NCBI GenBank assembly: GCA_026770025.1
Contig: JAMXDE010000012.1
Span: forward strand, 1,674,001 to 1,738,000
Source of the DNA: Craspedostauros australis
Taxonomy: Eukaryota; Bacillariophyta; Bacillariophyceae; Mastogloiales; Achnanthaceae
Reading direction: 5' to 3'
DNA length: 64,000 nt
In this document: piece after piece, positions 22,166-33,932 of the stretch
Position numbering within the stretch: the first letter of the stretch is position 1
Layout: each line of letters opens with the position of its first letter
The notes under the pieces: generated by a model
The model's input: only the letters and a program-made list of their open reading frames with translations
Databases searched by the model: none
What the model was told of the DNA's origin: nothing
Translations under genes and position numbers: made by a program

Positions 22166-25100
22166 CTTGAACGAGAGCGAGATCGTCAGCGTGAGCGTGA
22201 GCGGAAACAGAGGTGAAGAAGAGAGTGAATGCTACTGGAAGTGTTGCTGTGTTGCTGTGTTGGTACGAGTAGTGCTGAGATGCGGTGTGTGTTCTGTGGT
22301 TGTTGCGGATTTGAATATTGTGAGACCTGTTGGGTTTGTGGGTGGATCCGTAGTTCGATGTGTTTTGTCCTTGAGTACTCGCAGAGTGGGGTCAGCGTAG
22401 AGTGGAGTAGAGTGGAGTATAGGGAAGCGGGGCAATCTCAGTTCTGATCTTTCAGTGTTTTTTCTCTCTGGTCTTTTGCCGTGCTCTCCTTGGATTTGTC
22501 CGGTCTTGGCTATTGACGTGTACCGCCTACTCCATCCTTATCTGATCTTGGTAACGTTGGATTCTTATGGTGCGTACACACTTCGCCTCTCCTCTCCTCT
22601 TCCTGCCGCTTCTTCCCTTCCCATTTCGTCTCCGGTTTGCTGTCAGGAATACTCGCAGACAATCTCCGTGTAGAGTCGAGTAGGACGCATCGGTACGGGC
22701 GCGAGCTGCGACTATGCATCGAAAGGGGACAATCAGTCAGCCAGTTGAATGCCGGGTGAACAGACAGACATGCAGATACGCTGAATTCGTTCGTTCGTTC
22801 GTTTGGTCGTGTCGTATCGTGTCGTATCGTGTGTATCGTGTGTGTTGTCCGTTTTTGTGCCTTCCTTCACCACACTCAGACACACACGTACTTGCACAGA
22901 ACTTAGAGCACACGCCGCTGCTACTGCCATCGCCAACTGTCCCGAGAGTCACCTACTCTACAACCGCGCCTCCACAGCCATGATGACATGTACGCCTCCA
23001 GCTACAATTGCAACTATATCTACACCTACACTTACACTTACACTTTTATCTAAGATTGCAACTCAATAGCACGAAGCACGAACATCGCTACTGATGCGAC
23101 TACGTTGATTGATGGTTGAACAATCAAGGTATTTCCGTGGACTTTGGACGTATCCAACATCACCTCCAGTTGCAACGACGACCTATTCATCTTCTTTCAT
23201 CGACAACAACAGCAGCAGCGTCAACAGCAGCAACAGCAGCAGCAAGCACAGTATCAGCATCAGTACCAAGGTCACAACCTCAGATCGCCAACCATTTCGT
23301 TGGACGCACAGAACACCCTCCTCATGTTGGCTTCGTTAGCATACTGGACCCATACTTATTGGAGGTGGTCTTGGGTTGCCTGGATTGGTCGCCAAAGGTA
23401 TGAGTTTACTCCTCGCAGGCCCTCTACAAGATCCAATTGCTACCATCCCTGGTGTTGTGTGAGGGATTGCGTCTGCATGCAATCTGGTTGCCAACCAACT
23501 GTGTTCTACAGGAGCCGATTTTGGCAGAATGGCACAGCAGGGCAGGGTGGAGCAGATCCGGTCAGAGTCGACAAGAGGAGGCCAGAGCGCAGAAGAGAAC
23601 AGATCCGAACAGGGAAGGGCAGAGCGGAGCGAGCGTGGCGGAGTCCCTCTGTTTGTTGTCTCGTCGACATTTGTCGTTCGATGTTGTTGCGTCGTATCTG
23701 TTGCGCTTGGCGCGGCTGTCCGATGGGATTCCTTGTGGTGCTTCGCGGACACAACTGGACCTGCGTTTGTGCGAGTGTGCGTGTTTGTGTGTGGAAAACA
23801 TCATTCGAAGAATGGCGAACTCTCATCCAAGGAATCCGACGACACACTAAGCTCAGAAAGACGCGATCAGAGTGTTCGCTGGAGAATCGCCATGGTGATT
23901 CCTTGTATTTGACCAAGGGCAGAAGGAACAATTGAGAGCTAACATCTGAGCCCCTGTGATTGTTGAACTGTGAATGAAAGCAGTGCAGCGGGTCTATAAC
24001 GACGAGCAGTGTCAATAGACTCATCCGATCATATGGTTGAGGGAAAATGATTGGTGGAAGCGCCACATTCGTGACAGGATGGCAATAAGATGATAAAATT
24101 GCTGTATCCGCCGCGAGCGTCAACGATTCCCATTGAAGGGCTGTTGTGAAAGTTCACAAGTGTCCAGTTCAACATGATTGAGAGGTGTTTGTGACTGTTC
24201 ATTGACTCGGTAGCACTTTCGTTTTTGTTGTGTTTCCCTCTTCCACGCCGCGGTAGTACCGGGGCTGGTGTCGTTGCTCTTCGAACTGCAATCTGGTTCT
24301 GCTCTTGTGGCCATGGCATGGTGTACGGCCTGGCGTGGTGTGGCACCTCCGCTGACACCACTTCCATTCCGTCAGGCACACAAGCAATCAACGAAACAAG
24401 GAGAGAGCTGCGACAATGGCGCAGAGCAGAGCAGAACAGAACACAACAAAACAGAATCAACCGCGACAAGGCAAACCACTGGGATGGGCAGAAATGTGGC
24501 GACATGCAGGATCTCAGACATCACCCAGAGTGTGCTCGTTCAGAACAGCCCGACGCTGGCTTTGGAGACGTGCGAAGAACTGTGCACAAGGGACCACATC
24601 GCCCAGGTTTTGGAACCCATCAATCAGCACACATCGGTCAAACAAACAGAGACCAGCACGCTTCGTTGGCCTTCTCGCGGTGCTCGTAGATGCGCGGGTG
24701 TGTGATGTGCGTACCTCCACAATTGTATCCAGACACCAAGCACATTTATGTTTGGCCTGGATCTGACACGACCAAACTCAGGTTGAAGTGTGATTGAGCC
24801 ATCTGATCTCTGGACTGACCGCGTCAGGTTCGTCGGAGTGATACTTTCTGTACCTATCAACTGTGCCTCTCTGTCGCCTCCTTCTGCCTGCAGAACAAAT
24901 GGCATCGCATTGATGGCGACGATGTGTGATACATCACGCAAAGCAAAGCATCACGAATTGCCGCGAAGGACTTCGCACACAGTGCGGTGCGTGTCTCCAC
25001 TCCTATCGGAGGTATGGCCACGTCTCAATCATCTTCGTGATATGCGAGAATGGAGCAATGTGCTGTGGACGCCAGCGCTAACATCGACACGACGCCATGC

Positions 25101-26930
25101 ATGGGGACACGCATCAACTGCCGTGTACGGCCTAGGAGTAATCGCAGCAATGACATCACTATCCGCGTCGAGATCCATACCGATGCCAATCCAGTGGCGA
25201 ATGAACAGGCAGGATATTGGCGGAGACTGGTCGTACCAGCGCCGGCCATTTGGTCAGCAGATGCGCTTTCGTGTTCCCGCAGCTCCAGAGCACAACCTTT
25301 ATTCGTATCCGTATTCGTTTGGTACAGGTGTCCCATAGCGGCCAGAGACAGACGGAGGCAGAGAATGAGCGAGATGCATACTCGCAGGGTACCTGCTTGG
25401 CTGAAATCAAGACAGACGAATCATGAGTACGAGCAGGATCATTCATCCGGCATCAACATTGAGAGTAGCGCAGCCTCGAGAATGAAGACGATGCCATCGC
25501 ACAACTTGTGATCCATTAGATTGTATTATATTGTATCGTACTGCATTGTATTGTATTGCACTCATATTTTTACTGGAGTAGAGTGCAGTGTCCTGCCCTA
25601 TTCATGCCAATACTTCTGCTGTCGCTGGCAAGCCAGGACGGCGAGAGAGCTGCTGCTTTGTGGTGTATTGTGAATGGATGTGTTTGCTGCCAGAATTGTG
25701 AGCAACAATTTGGTGTCGTGAACGAACTCATGAACCGTGCGAACCTTCGTGTTCTCCTTGCACCGTAAATAATTATCACAGAGAATGTCACACCATTCCG
25801 TACAGAGATGTCGAGATCACGCAATCTGGGACACGCTTGAATGTATCTCCTACTCTGTCCTTGTTGGTGATGTCGTTTGAGGAAACAGTAGATGGTGTTG
25901 GGACCATCAGGACTGCTTGGATTGCCAGTTGCGGAAATGACCCTGGTCACGCCATTCGCAGATGCAACCGGCATCTGCGCGCTCCTACGATCGCGTGGTA
26001 GGTTGGCCTGGTACAAGTTTCAATTGTGACCTGATGTGGCCTGTGGCGCCAGGACGGAAATACCGAGTAACCTTGCTGGCAACAAGAATGGCTCTGTACA
26101 GGAGGTGATGATCGCGGTTGCTTGAGGATTACAGGGTATGCGCGCGGTACCAGCAAGGAGTCGCATAGCCTAGTTCACGCAATACTTTTCGTGCAGAGCA
26201 AAAGTGGCATGTTGCATTCGATGCCATTTCGAACAGAGAGATGGTTGCGACACCTGTGCGTGTGTTCGGAGCATTCTCGTAGCAACATTCAAACCCATAG
26301 AGCGAAGACGATGAGAGAACGAGAATAAGAAAAATAGATGAGCAAATCAGCGAGCCCAGCAACGACTTCAGCAGCGAAGGCGATGGCACAGCACAACACG
26401 ACACGGTGATGGAATTGTTTGTGCCAGTCATTTGTGAGAACATCGTGGCACTCAAGGATCGCCTCTACACCATGACACAATACTTACCTGCGTATCGGAT
26501 GTTGTTGATGGACTTCGAATCTGTAAGGCCATCGCGGACTTGTACGCAGCGTAACGAAATGGGATGCGATATGTTCCGCCAGGCTGCGCATGTACATCTC
26601 CCGATGCAAAATGTGACGATGCAAGTGTGACTTTCTCGGCGTCCACATCAGCGCGGTTGAACTTCACACGCCAAAAATCGGCGCATAGTATTATACAATA
26701 GTGTGATACGAGCAGTAGTTGTAGTACATCTCGCAAGAGTAAGATGACTGAAAGAAATTGGGATGAGTAAGACATACAATGCAGTACAGCGCAGCGCAGT
26801 ATTTGTACAGTATCCACGAAGTGGCCAACTTGTTTGTGCACGATACGAATGATCGATCGTTCGAAGTCAACGGAATCAAGTGTTTCTCACCGATACAGTC
26901 GGCCAGTTAACCAGGAAGCTAGCCAGCCCT
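22166..26930. other. Long gene-poor region
   Basis: In 4.8 kb I find no gene I can defend. Noted content: degenerate GGAGT/AGAGT pentamers at 22385-22425, TCGTGTCGTATCG repeats at 22805-22840, CTACACTTACACTT units at 23020-23050, a CAG-rich tract at 23205-23270 and TTGTATTATATTGTATCGTA at 25518-25555. A frame at 23116-23403 with the segment SILDPYLLEVVLGCLDW faintly recalls an F-box but cannot be extended. The region may hold non-coding RNA or the 5' leader of the HSF gene. Confidence 0.4.
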
Positions 26931-28511
26931 TCAGGTCGGTGCTTGGGTGGTGCTCTGGTTGTCCTCTCTGGGCTTGCTGTGAGCTCCATCGTGCGTATCC
27001 TTCTTTTGTGTTGCGGGCGGGGGATCATCTTGAATCTCATCTCGTTGTTGAGCATTCTTCTTCTTCTGCTGCTGCTGCTGCCCATGGTGATAGTGGTGTT
27101 GGAATCCATGCCGCGCTGTCAACGGCTGTTGGATGTACTGGGCGAACTCAGGCTGGCCTTGCTGGACTAGATTGGCCGATGGTTGCAAGGATTGATCCAA
27201 GTGAGTCAGCTGGTGTGGCTGCTGTTGTGGCTGCGGTTGCAACTGATCCTCTTGTAGCGGCTGCTGCTGCTGCTGCTGCTGCTGTACTGAGACATGGCCC
27301 GTATTGCTGGGGAGCATGTTTGTACTCGGCTGCGCTTGCGCTTGCGCTTGTTCTTGTCCTTGGATCGAAGCAGTGGTGCCTGAAAGTGGTGTTGGTAACA
27401 ACGATGTTGCCGTCGCGAGTGTTGGCGGCACCCCACCCAAGCCTAACATCTGCTGTTGGAAAAGTATCTGGCTGGCCATGACAGCCTGTGCCATGATGGC
27501 GTCGTATGCTTGCTGTGGTATCTGTGGCAGATGCTCAGGTCGTGTCGATTGTGTTGGTTGCGTGGGTTGTTGAGGTATCTGTTGCGATGGTGCTTGTAGC
27601 TGGGCCGCCTGGAGATGGGTTCGAGGTTGGATTTGCTGCAGCGGCTGGAAGTGAGATGGAGGTGGCAGGCTAGCAGAAGGTAGTGCCATGTTGGTCGCGA
27701 CTTGGGGATGAAGTGGTAGTATTTGGCTCGAAAGCAATCCCGCAGTGGCAGGTGCCGTGGTGTGTGGAGTCTGCGTTGCATGTGCAGCTGCATCGACAGA
27801 CCCATGAGAGTGTGATTCGAGATGAGGTTGAAGCTGAGGCTGGATTTGCGGCTGAATCTGATTCTGAGACCGGGCCCGAGGATGAGAATCGATTCCTCCT
27901 TCCAGCTGCCGTGCTTTGACTTGCCTTATCGCATTCCGAAGTTGTTCATTTTCGTGTTTCAGGGCGCTGTTGGCGATCAGGAGCTCCTGCTGCTCAGCTT
28001 GTATCATGTCGATCAGAATGCGCTTTCGGTTCCTGTTCCTCTGTGCATTCACCCGGTTCATCTCCAATCTCCTCACCTTCTGGAGCTCTTCAGACAGCTC
28101 AGGTTGGTTCTGAATTTCGGCGTTGGTGGCTGCGCACGCTGCTGCGATGTTACTCGTGTACGTCATGTCGTCGGTCGATCCTGCTGAGTCGGCAATGGAG
28201 GTGGATCCTGCTCTCGCTGGCTGTGACATCCCTGATGCCGCGATGGCCGTTGTCGTTGTCGTTGTCGTTGTCGTTGCAGTCATCTGCGCCATGGATGCAA
28301 TGTCAGCAGTGCTGGATTGGTGGAGAGACTGATAGATGTTTGGGTTGCGTCCCTGATGTTGTTGAGGAGCATGATCGGTAGGTGCTTCGCCTCTCTCATC
28401 TCTTGGTTCTGAAGCCGCGGGAGCAGGTGTAGGTGCAGGCGCAGATTCTGGTGATGGCGCTGCTCCTGATGTTTGTGTGGCGTTGGAGGATGACTCTTGT
28501 CGATTTGACAT
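26931..28511 (-). CDS. bZIP transcription factor, Gln-rich
   Basis: Single exon, 526 residues from ATG 28511. The basic region lies near residues 144-160 (RRLEMNRVNAQRNRNRKR) and has the invariant Asn and Arg in N-x7-R spacing. A leucine-zipper-like helix follows (residues about 163-195: ELLIANSALKHENEQLRNAI). The rest is low-complexity: Ala/Pro N-terminus, Thr run near residue 80, and a C-terminal half made of Gln, Pro, His and Ala blocks typical of activation domains. No PAS or LOV domain is present, so it is not an aureochrome. Neighbouring HSF is on the same strand but 4.8 kb away. Target genes unknown. Confidence 0.88.
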   Translation of the reverse strand: MSNRQESSSNATQTSGAAPSPESAPAPTPAPAASEPRDERGEAPTDHAPQQHQGRNPNIYQSLHQSSTADIASMAQMTATTTTTTTTTAIAASGMSQPARAGSTSIADSAGSTDDMTYTSNIAAACAATNAEIQNQPELSEELQKVRRLEMNRVNAQRNRNRKRILIDMIQAEQQELLIANSALKHENEQLRNAIRQVKARQLEGGIDSHPRARSQNQIQPQIQPQLQPHLESHSHGSVDAAAHATQTPHTTAPATAGLLSSQILPLHPQVATNMALPSASLPPPSHFQPLQQIQPRTHLQAAQLQAPSQQIPQQPTQPTQSTRPEHLPQIPQQAYDAIMAQAVMASQILFQQQMLGLGGVPPTLATATSLLPTPLSGTTASIQGQEQAQAQAQPSTNMLPSNTGHVSVQQQQQQQQPLQEDQLQPQPQQQPHQLTHLDQSLQPSANLVQQGQPEFAQYIQQPLTARHGFQHHYHHGQQQQQKKKNAQQRDEIQDDPPPATQKKDTHDGAHSKPREDNQSTTQAPT

Positions 28512-31089
28512 GACGATGACTGCTTGCGATCAGAGACGATGGTGCTGCCACTCTATGCTGTCTTGTTGAAACGATCTGTGGAGAGGAGAGTCTGTGCGTG
28601 TGCATGCGCATGTGCATGTATGCACATGTCTTTGGCTTTTGGTCTGCGTTTCTGCGTGTGCGAAGCTCGTACGTAGAACGTGCCTGCGATGTGCTCCGAG
28701 GTGTCAGCAATGAAGTCTGAGGTCGAGACCTCTGTGGTAGAACGATGGGACTGATCAAGAGGGAACGCTCTGTCAGAACTTGACGTCTGTGCTGGGTCTT
28801 CCCGTGTGCGCGAGAGTTGGCTAAGCAGAAGTGCGACAGGCTCTGACGGAGCTTGGCTCACAAGCCCGTGCCTCTTGTAGCCGTGATGATGGATGTCGTT
28901 TGATGATAGATGTCGTTTGATGACTGCTGCCGTTTGATGACTGCTGTCGTTGCTGCTGCTTTTCTGATCACTTCTGCTGCAAGTAGTGCACCGGGGTCAC
29001 CGTTGATGCTGCCGACTGCGTTGAGCTGATCCCGCAACACCAACGGCAACACCAGCAACCGTAGTATCACCCGTGGTTATGACAGTAGTGGTAATAGTAG
29101 TAGTATCAACGGAACGATGGGAGCGATGACGGTCGTAGCGATGGTATTGATGATGGCAGTGGTACGTTTTTCGTTCGTTCTTTCATGTTTCTCGTTTGTC
29201 ATGTTTTCACGTGCCAGTACGCCACAGAGTGCATCACAGAGTGCACCACAGTGCGCCAGTTCGCACCAAGCCATCAATCAACTCGATCGGAGACTGATGT
29301 GCGTTGGAACAGCGTATTGGGAGTGTGGTGGTGATGGGAAACGGTATCGCGAGATCGTTGGCGAGACAATGCGTGACGCAAGTAGAAACAAACCATTGGC
29401 CGCAAGAGTACGAGTACGAGTACATACACGTACTTCAAAAGCCAAGCCAAGCCGACCCAAGTGAAGCCAAAGAGAGAGGCCAAAGCACATCATACCACAT
29501 CACATCACGCTAAATCACCGTGTCAGTATCGCACAGCGCTGCATGTCAGATCGGATCAGGTCGCGCGACATCAGGAGCGCAGGTTGGATGAATTGGAGAA
29601 CAAAAGAAAATTCAGAACTCGGGCACCAGGCTCTCCCATCAAGCTGTTCGTTGTCAACCTCTTTCGGCCACGCAATGTTCCTCATCGGTTCCACTTAAGG
29701 GGACTGGGCATTGGCGTCATACTGCCAGATGGTGACACCGACAGAGAAATGTTTGCGTCATGTAGCGATTGTTAAGGGCTTGGACATGGTGGAAGTCGCA
29801 AGGCTGTATCAACGTTAGTGTGAGGATGTCCAAGACGACGTCTCATCCAGAACACGCAACTGGGTGGAATGCATCCACAAGAAGTTGCAGCTTTGGAGAA
29901 TAGAGGACAATGGATCACTTAAGTCCTCCCCATCACCGTACGTTTCGCATGTGGGGTCGCAGCATCCAAGTGCTCCGAACCAAATCGAGAACTTTGGTGT
30001 CACGAAGTCGCTTCACCATCGAAGTCGAACAGAAAGGAAGCTGGTGTTGTGTTGTCGTACTCTGTGGTCCACCGTTTGCTTCTCGCCTTTGCCTTTGCCT
30101 TTGTTTCGCGCCTTTGTTTGATTTGCTTTGGTTTGTGCTCAGTTTGCCCTTGTTTGCGTGTGTCTTAACTGTGTGTGATAGCTGTGCGTCTCTCATCTTG
30201 GTCATGCTTCTTGTGCTTTGGGTTGAGTTTCGCTTCGTTGGATCCAAGACACCAAAGATACCATTCGCTTCTTCGCTTGTTCTTTTCGTTCTCCATTGAC
30301 GTGTTTTGCGAGGGTACGTGGCAGCCGAAGGATTGCGACAATTTTAGTGTACAAACGCGAAGCCTCCACTGACGTGGAGAAGAGTTTTGCGGCTTCGTTT
30401 TCACCTTATGTCGGACACTCTAGACCCGGTCACGTCCGAAATACTGCGATATGGATGTTCGTTAATGTTCGTCATGAGATCTCGTTATCGGACACACATT
30501 TTCGTTTCTTCGTGATTTGTCCCCGCGACTCGATTTGGCCCATTGCTCACATTGTGGATCAAGGGAGTCGAACTTTCTTCCACATCGCGCCATTTTCCAA
30601 AGCAGTGTTCGATCAAAAACAAGCGAACGATCGTCGATTTTCGATGGCGCACACCCCATCTATCAGACAGACGGACAGTTCACCCCAGTAGGTTTTGTAC
30701 AGAGCGCTACGTGGGCGATGGAACAGACAGAGTCGCCACAATTGTTTCTCGCATCGCAGAATCGAGATTTGACCCAACATGGGAAAAACAGCATGCGACA
30801 CCTTCGTTTGTGTGGAGTGGCATGTAGTGTTGGCAGATTGCACACAACCCAACCATTTGGGAAAGGACAAGCCGAAGGAGTGGCAACAACGACCTGCAGA
30901 CCTTGTCAAGAATAACACCCTCTGCACGAAGGAACAAGATCAAGACCACCAAGCTCATCAAATATCAGATCGGACACGAACAACACGCGCATAAATACCG
31001 CCTTCATTGTACAGTTTGCCAACTCCTCCTCCAACCGACTTCGACTCTGACGACGGGAGCAGAAGCACCCCTTATCCACTAGCGTCTCG
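28512..31089. other. Divergent intergenic region between bZIP and cyclin genes
   Basis: No gene supported. On the bZIP sense strand, the stretch before the start has ACATGTGCATACATGCACATGCG alternation (28600-28625). Two frames further up (28553-28861 and 28858-29070) look mildly protein-like but have no splice support into the bZIP frame. An imperfect tandem repeat (TCATCAAACGGCAGCAG type) lies at about 28885-28960. Confidence 0.4.
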
Positions 31090-33312
31090 ATGGCACTTGC
31101 CGTCACAACGAGCAACCCCACCTGCACCAGAATTGTGACAAGCACCCTACCCACCAACATGCCCGTCACACGTCAAAGAAGCAAGTCCAACAGAGCAGCG
31201 AAGACTGCTGCTGTTGCAAATCCATCGCCACGCGGCGCGAAGAAGCCGCTGAGCACAGCAGCAACGCATGAAATGCAGTGTGGTGAGCATCCAGCATCCG
31301 AGGCGTCATCATCCTCGACCGAATCTTGTGTGTCTTCCTCCGTCAAAGCTGAGGATCATGCTGCGGATACCATCTCACGGGACGAAAAACCGCACTCAAG
31401 CTTGCCGAAGCGCGTGCTGAGGCGGAGCACAAGATCTTCTGCTGCGCAGACACAGAAACAGACTCAGACCAGAAGCAAGTCGAAGCGCAATGCTGGAAAC
31501 ACGTCAAAAAGTAGCAGAATGGGAGATGATGTCCAAACGAAGACGATAGCGACTCGCAAACGACCTGTTGCGAGAGCCGACGCAGAGCAATCTTGCCATC
31601 TTGACATCGAAGCTGCCGAAACGACCTCGGCGCCCAACAAGCGCAAGAAGGTTGCATCACCCGTGTGTGAGGAGGAGAATGAATGCAACGATGACTCGTT
31701 CATGGAGACGGACTCCATTGAACGTGCCAAGCGAAAGCAAAGCAGTCAAAGATGGTTATCAACGCCGCAAGTGACACCCTCTCCTAGCACCCATCGCGCA
31801 ACATTTGCGAAGCCATCCTTCAGCTACGCAACACCCAAACGTCTCAATGTGCTTGAGGGATCCTCCACAAAGAGCCCGTCGGACGAAGGTGTTTGCAACG
31901 GGAAAACCTCAGGCATTCCGCTGAATGTCGTCGATCTGTACCCGACCGATCACAACATCCGCACGACTTGTCGTCATTGCGGATCGCATGATTGGAGGGT
32001 CGATGATACCACTGCGGCCTTTCTCAAGAGCTACGGAAAGACCTTCTTTGATCGCTTGAAGGCCGTGGAGGAACCGATCCCGTTGCCATGGTACACCAAC
32101 AGCGACAGCTCGTCAGCGTCGTCTTCGGCATCTTCGAAGCAGCAGGGATCCTCGCGACGCCTGAACCTGCGCGGTTCGCCGCACTCTTCGAAGTCGTCAC
32201 TCTCGTCGAAATGCAGCCAAGGCAGCAGCGAACAGACCCCGATCCAAGGCAAGAACCTGCCAAAGGTCGACAAGGTGGTCATGGAACCCAGAGTTCCGAC
32301 AGAAAGCTCCGTGGGATTCCCCAACCAGCCAGATCTCACCCCCAAGATGAGAACGATTCTCATTGATTGGATCATCGAGCTGTCCGAGCATTTCCACTTC
32401 GAAGTCTCCACGCTGCACCTCGCAATCTCCCTCATCGACAACGTCCTTGCCTGCTGCCCATTGGATGAGGATGATGACTACCACGATGGATTGCAGGGCA
32501 GACGAAGCACACCGACGTGCTCCTCAGCATCCTCGTCTGTGTCATCGTCACGCCAAGAGACGAAAAACGGCGGCAAGACCGGAAGCCCCGATGCCGAGTC
32601 ACAGGCTGCAAGCGGCTCCGGATCGGCTGCTGATGGTGGATCGCCAGCGGAAGACCTCGAAAGCAAGACGGATTGCATGGTGATCTCTCGCGAACGCTTC
32701 CAGCTCCTTGGTGCCACTTGCACGTGGATCGCGTGCAAGATCGAGATGCGGGTGCCACCCAAGGTAGAGGACTTTGCGTACGTGTCGGACAACATCTACA
32801 CCGTCCCCCAGATCAAGCGTATGGAACGCCGCGTCTGCAAGGCTCTGGGCTTCTCCCTGTGCGTCCAGACACCGTTCCCCTACCTCTACGAATTCTTGCG
32901 CGCGAGCAACGAATGCCCAGATCCAGGCTGTCCCTGCTTGGAAACTCCCCATGTTTGGAACATGGCGATGTACCTGCTGGAGTTGGGACGCCTGCCATTC
33001 GCACCGGTCACGTACAAGCCCAGCATGCTGGCCGCCACGGCCGTTTACCTCGCGCGCGTGACGTTGGGCATCCGTGCCAAGCCACACCTCATCTCGCCTG
33101 CTGTTGATCCCAACGGGTTCTGGACGCCGACGTTGCAGCACTACACCGGATACACGAAGGCCGAGTTGAAGGAGACGGTGCTTGCCGTGCACCGGTATCA
33201 ACTGGCCGCCGAGGAATCCAACCTCAAGGCCGTCTTTGCCAAGTACAAGATGCGCAAGTACCACCGCGCTGCCCTGAGAACTGTGCCATTCAAAGAGCAG
33301 CTAGGATTCTGA
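31090..33312 (+). CDS. Mitotic (A/B-type) cyclin with insert in the cyclin box
   Basis: Single exon, 740 residues. ATG 31090 is the first of the frame; a second Met at residue 24 (MPVTRQRSKSNRA) is also plausible. Residues 1-400 are disordered, Ser/Lys-rich, with nuclear-type basic clusters (KSKRN, NKRKK) and CDK-type Ser/Thr-Pro sites. The first cyclin fold starts near residue 415 with MRTILIDWIIELSEHF, matching the MRxILIDW signature of mitotic cyclins. It is interrupted at about residues 455-525 by an Asp then Ser/Gly-rich insert, and resumes with FQLLGATCTWIACKIE. The second fold begins near 590 (TPFPYLYEFLR) and ends with YHRAALRTVPF. Cyclins activate CDKs. Which phase this one serves cannot be read directly; no textbook destruction box is evident, only RRLNLRG-like RxxL matches. 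Confidence 0.88.
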   Translation: MALAVTTSNPTCTRIVTSTLPTNMPVTRQRSKSNRAAKTAAVANPSPRGAKKPLSTAATHEMQCGEHPASEASSSSTESCVSSSVKAEDHAADTISRDEKPHSSLPKRVLRRSTRSSAAQTQKQTQTRSKSKRNAGNTSKSSRMGDDVQTKTIATRKRPVARADAEQSCHLDIEAAETTSAPNKRKKVASPVCEEENECNDDSFMETDSIERAKRKQSSQRWLSTPQVTPSPSTHRATFAKPSFSYATPKRLNVLEGSSTKSPSDEGVCNGKTSGIPLNVVDLYPTDHNIRTTCRHCGSHDWRVDDTTAAFLKSYGKTFFDRLKAVEEPIPLPWYTNSDSSSASSSASSKQQGSSRRLNLRGSPHSSKSSLSSKCSQGSSEQTPIQGKNLPKVDKVVMEPRVPTESSVGFPNQPDLTPKMRTILIDWIIELSEHFHFEVSTLHLAISLIDNVLACCPLDEDDDYHDGLQGRRSTPTCSSASSSVSSSRQETKNGGKTGSPDAESQAASGSGSAADGGSPAEDLESKTDCMVISRERFQLLGATCTWIACKIEMRVPPKVEDFAYVSDNIYTVPQIKRMERRVCKALGFSLCVQTPFPYLYEFLRASNECPDPGCPCLETPHVWNMAMYLLELGRLPFAPVTYKPSMLAATAVYLARVTLGIRAKPHLISPAVDPNGFWTPTLQHYTGYTKAELKETVLAVHRYQLAAEESNLKAVFAKYKMRKYHRAALRTVPFKEQLGF

Positions 33313-33932
33313 ATTGGTTTGATGGCAGCACCAGAAATGCGATCTCAACAAAGAGAGAGTCGTGTGGAGGGTTGCACCTGGAGGAGCTCGCAGGCGTGGA
33401 ATCGCGTCATGAAGATGAAGCAAACACAAGTCCAGTACGTATGAGTATGGCAATAGCGACACAAATGCATTTCAACACGATGCCATCGAGTGGAGTGGAG
33501 TCAAAAGATGCAATGAACACAAATACAAATACAACAATGAACTGACGATGATTGAATATGGTAGAGGAATGACGGAGAAAGCGACATGGATGACGAATCG
33601 GAGGACAGAAGAAGCGCAATAAGCTAAACAAACAAGAAAACAAACAAGAATAGCGGCAAGTGTGTGTTGTGGGAGAGTCGATGTCCCATTGCGTTGCAAT
33701 TTGGTACAAACAACAGGCAATGGAGACGTTTCAACTGGATGGTATTTCGATGTTCTCATGATTTGTGTGTGTGTGTATGTGTGTGCAAAGTTGATGTTCC
33801 CTTTGTCCTTTTGGTTGTCATGAACGTGTGCGAGCACCAATACTATTATTCGATTAGATCGTTCCACTCCAAGCATACAGGCACTCTCCAGGCTTGTTTA
33901 CTCCACTCCACTCTGCTCCACCCTACTCTACT
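33313..33932. other. Convergent 3'-3' spacer
   Basis: No gene. Degenerate CTCCA/CTCTA pentamers at 33898-33937 directly abut the 3' end of the minus-strand NDUFS7 gene, and GGAGT pentamers lie at 33489-33502. A GT-rich run (TGTGTGTGTGTATGTG) is at 33766-33785. Confidence 0.5.

Noticed and set aside
23116-23403. F-box-like segment SILDPYLLEVVLGCLDW
   Set aside because: Resemblance is weak, the rest is low-complexity Ser/Thr/Ala, and no downstream exon restores a domain; kept only as a low-interest note.
26834-27481. Plus-strand 215-codon frame opposite the bZIP C-terminus
   Set aside because: Reverse of Gln-rich codons yields Leu/Cys/Val runs; shadow frame.
28553-29070. Two minus-strand frames upstream of the bZIP as possible 5' exons
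   Set aside because: No donor/acceptor pair joins them in phase to the bZIP frame, which has its own ATG.
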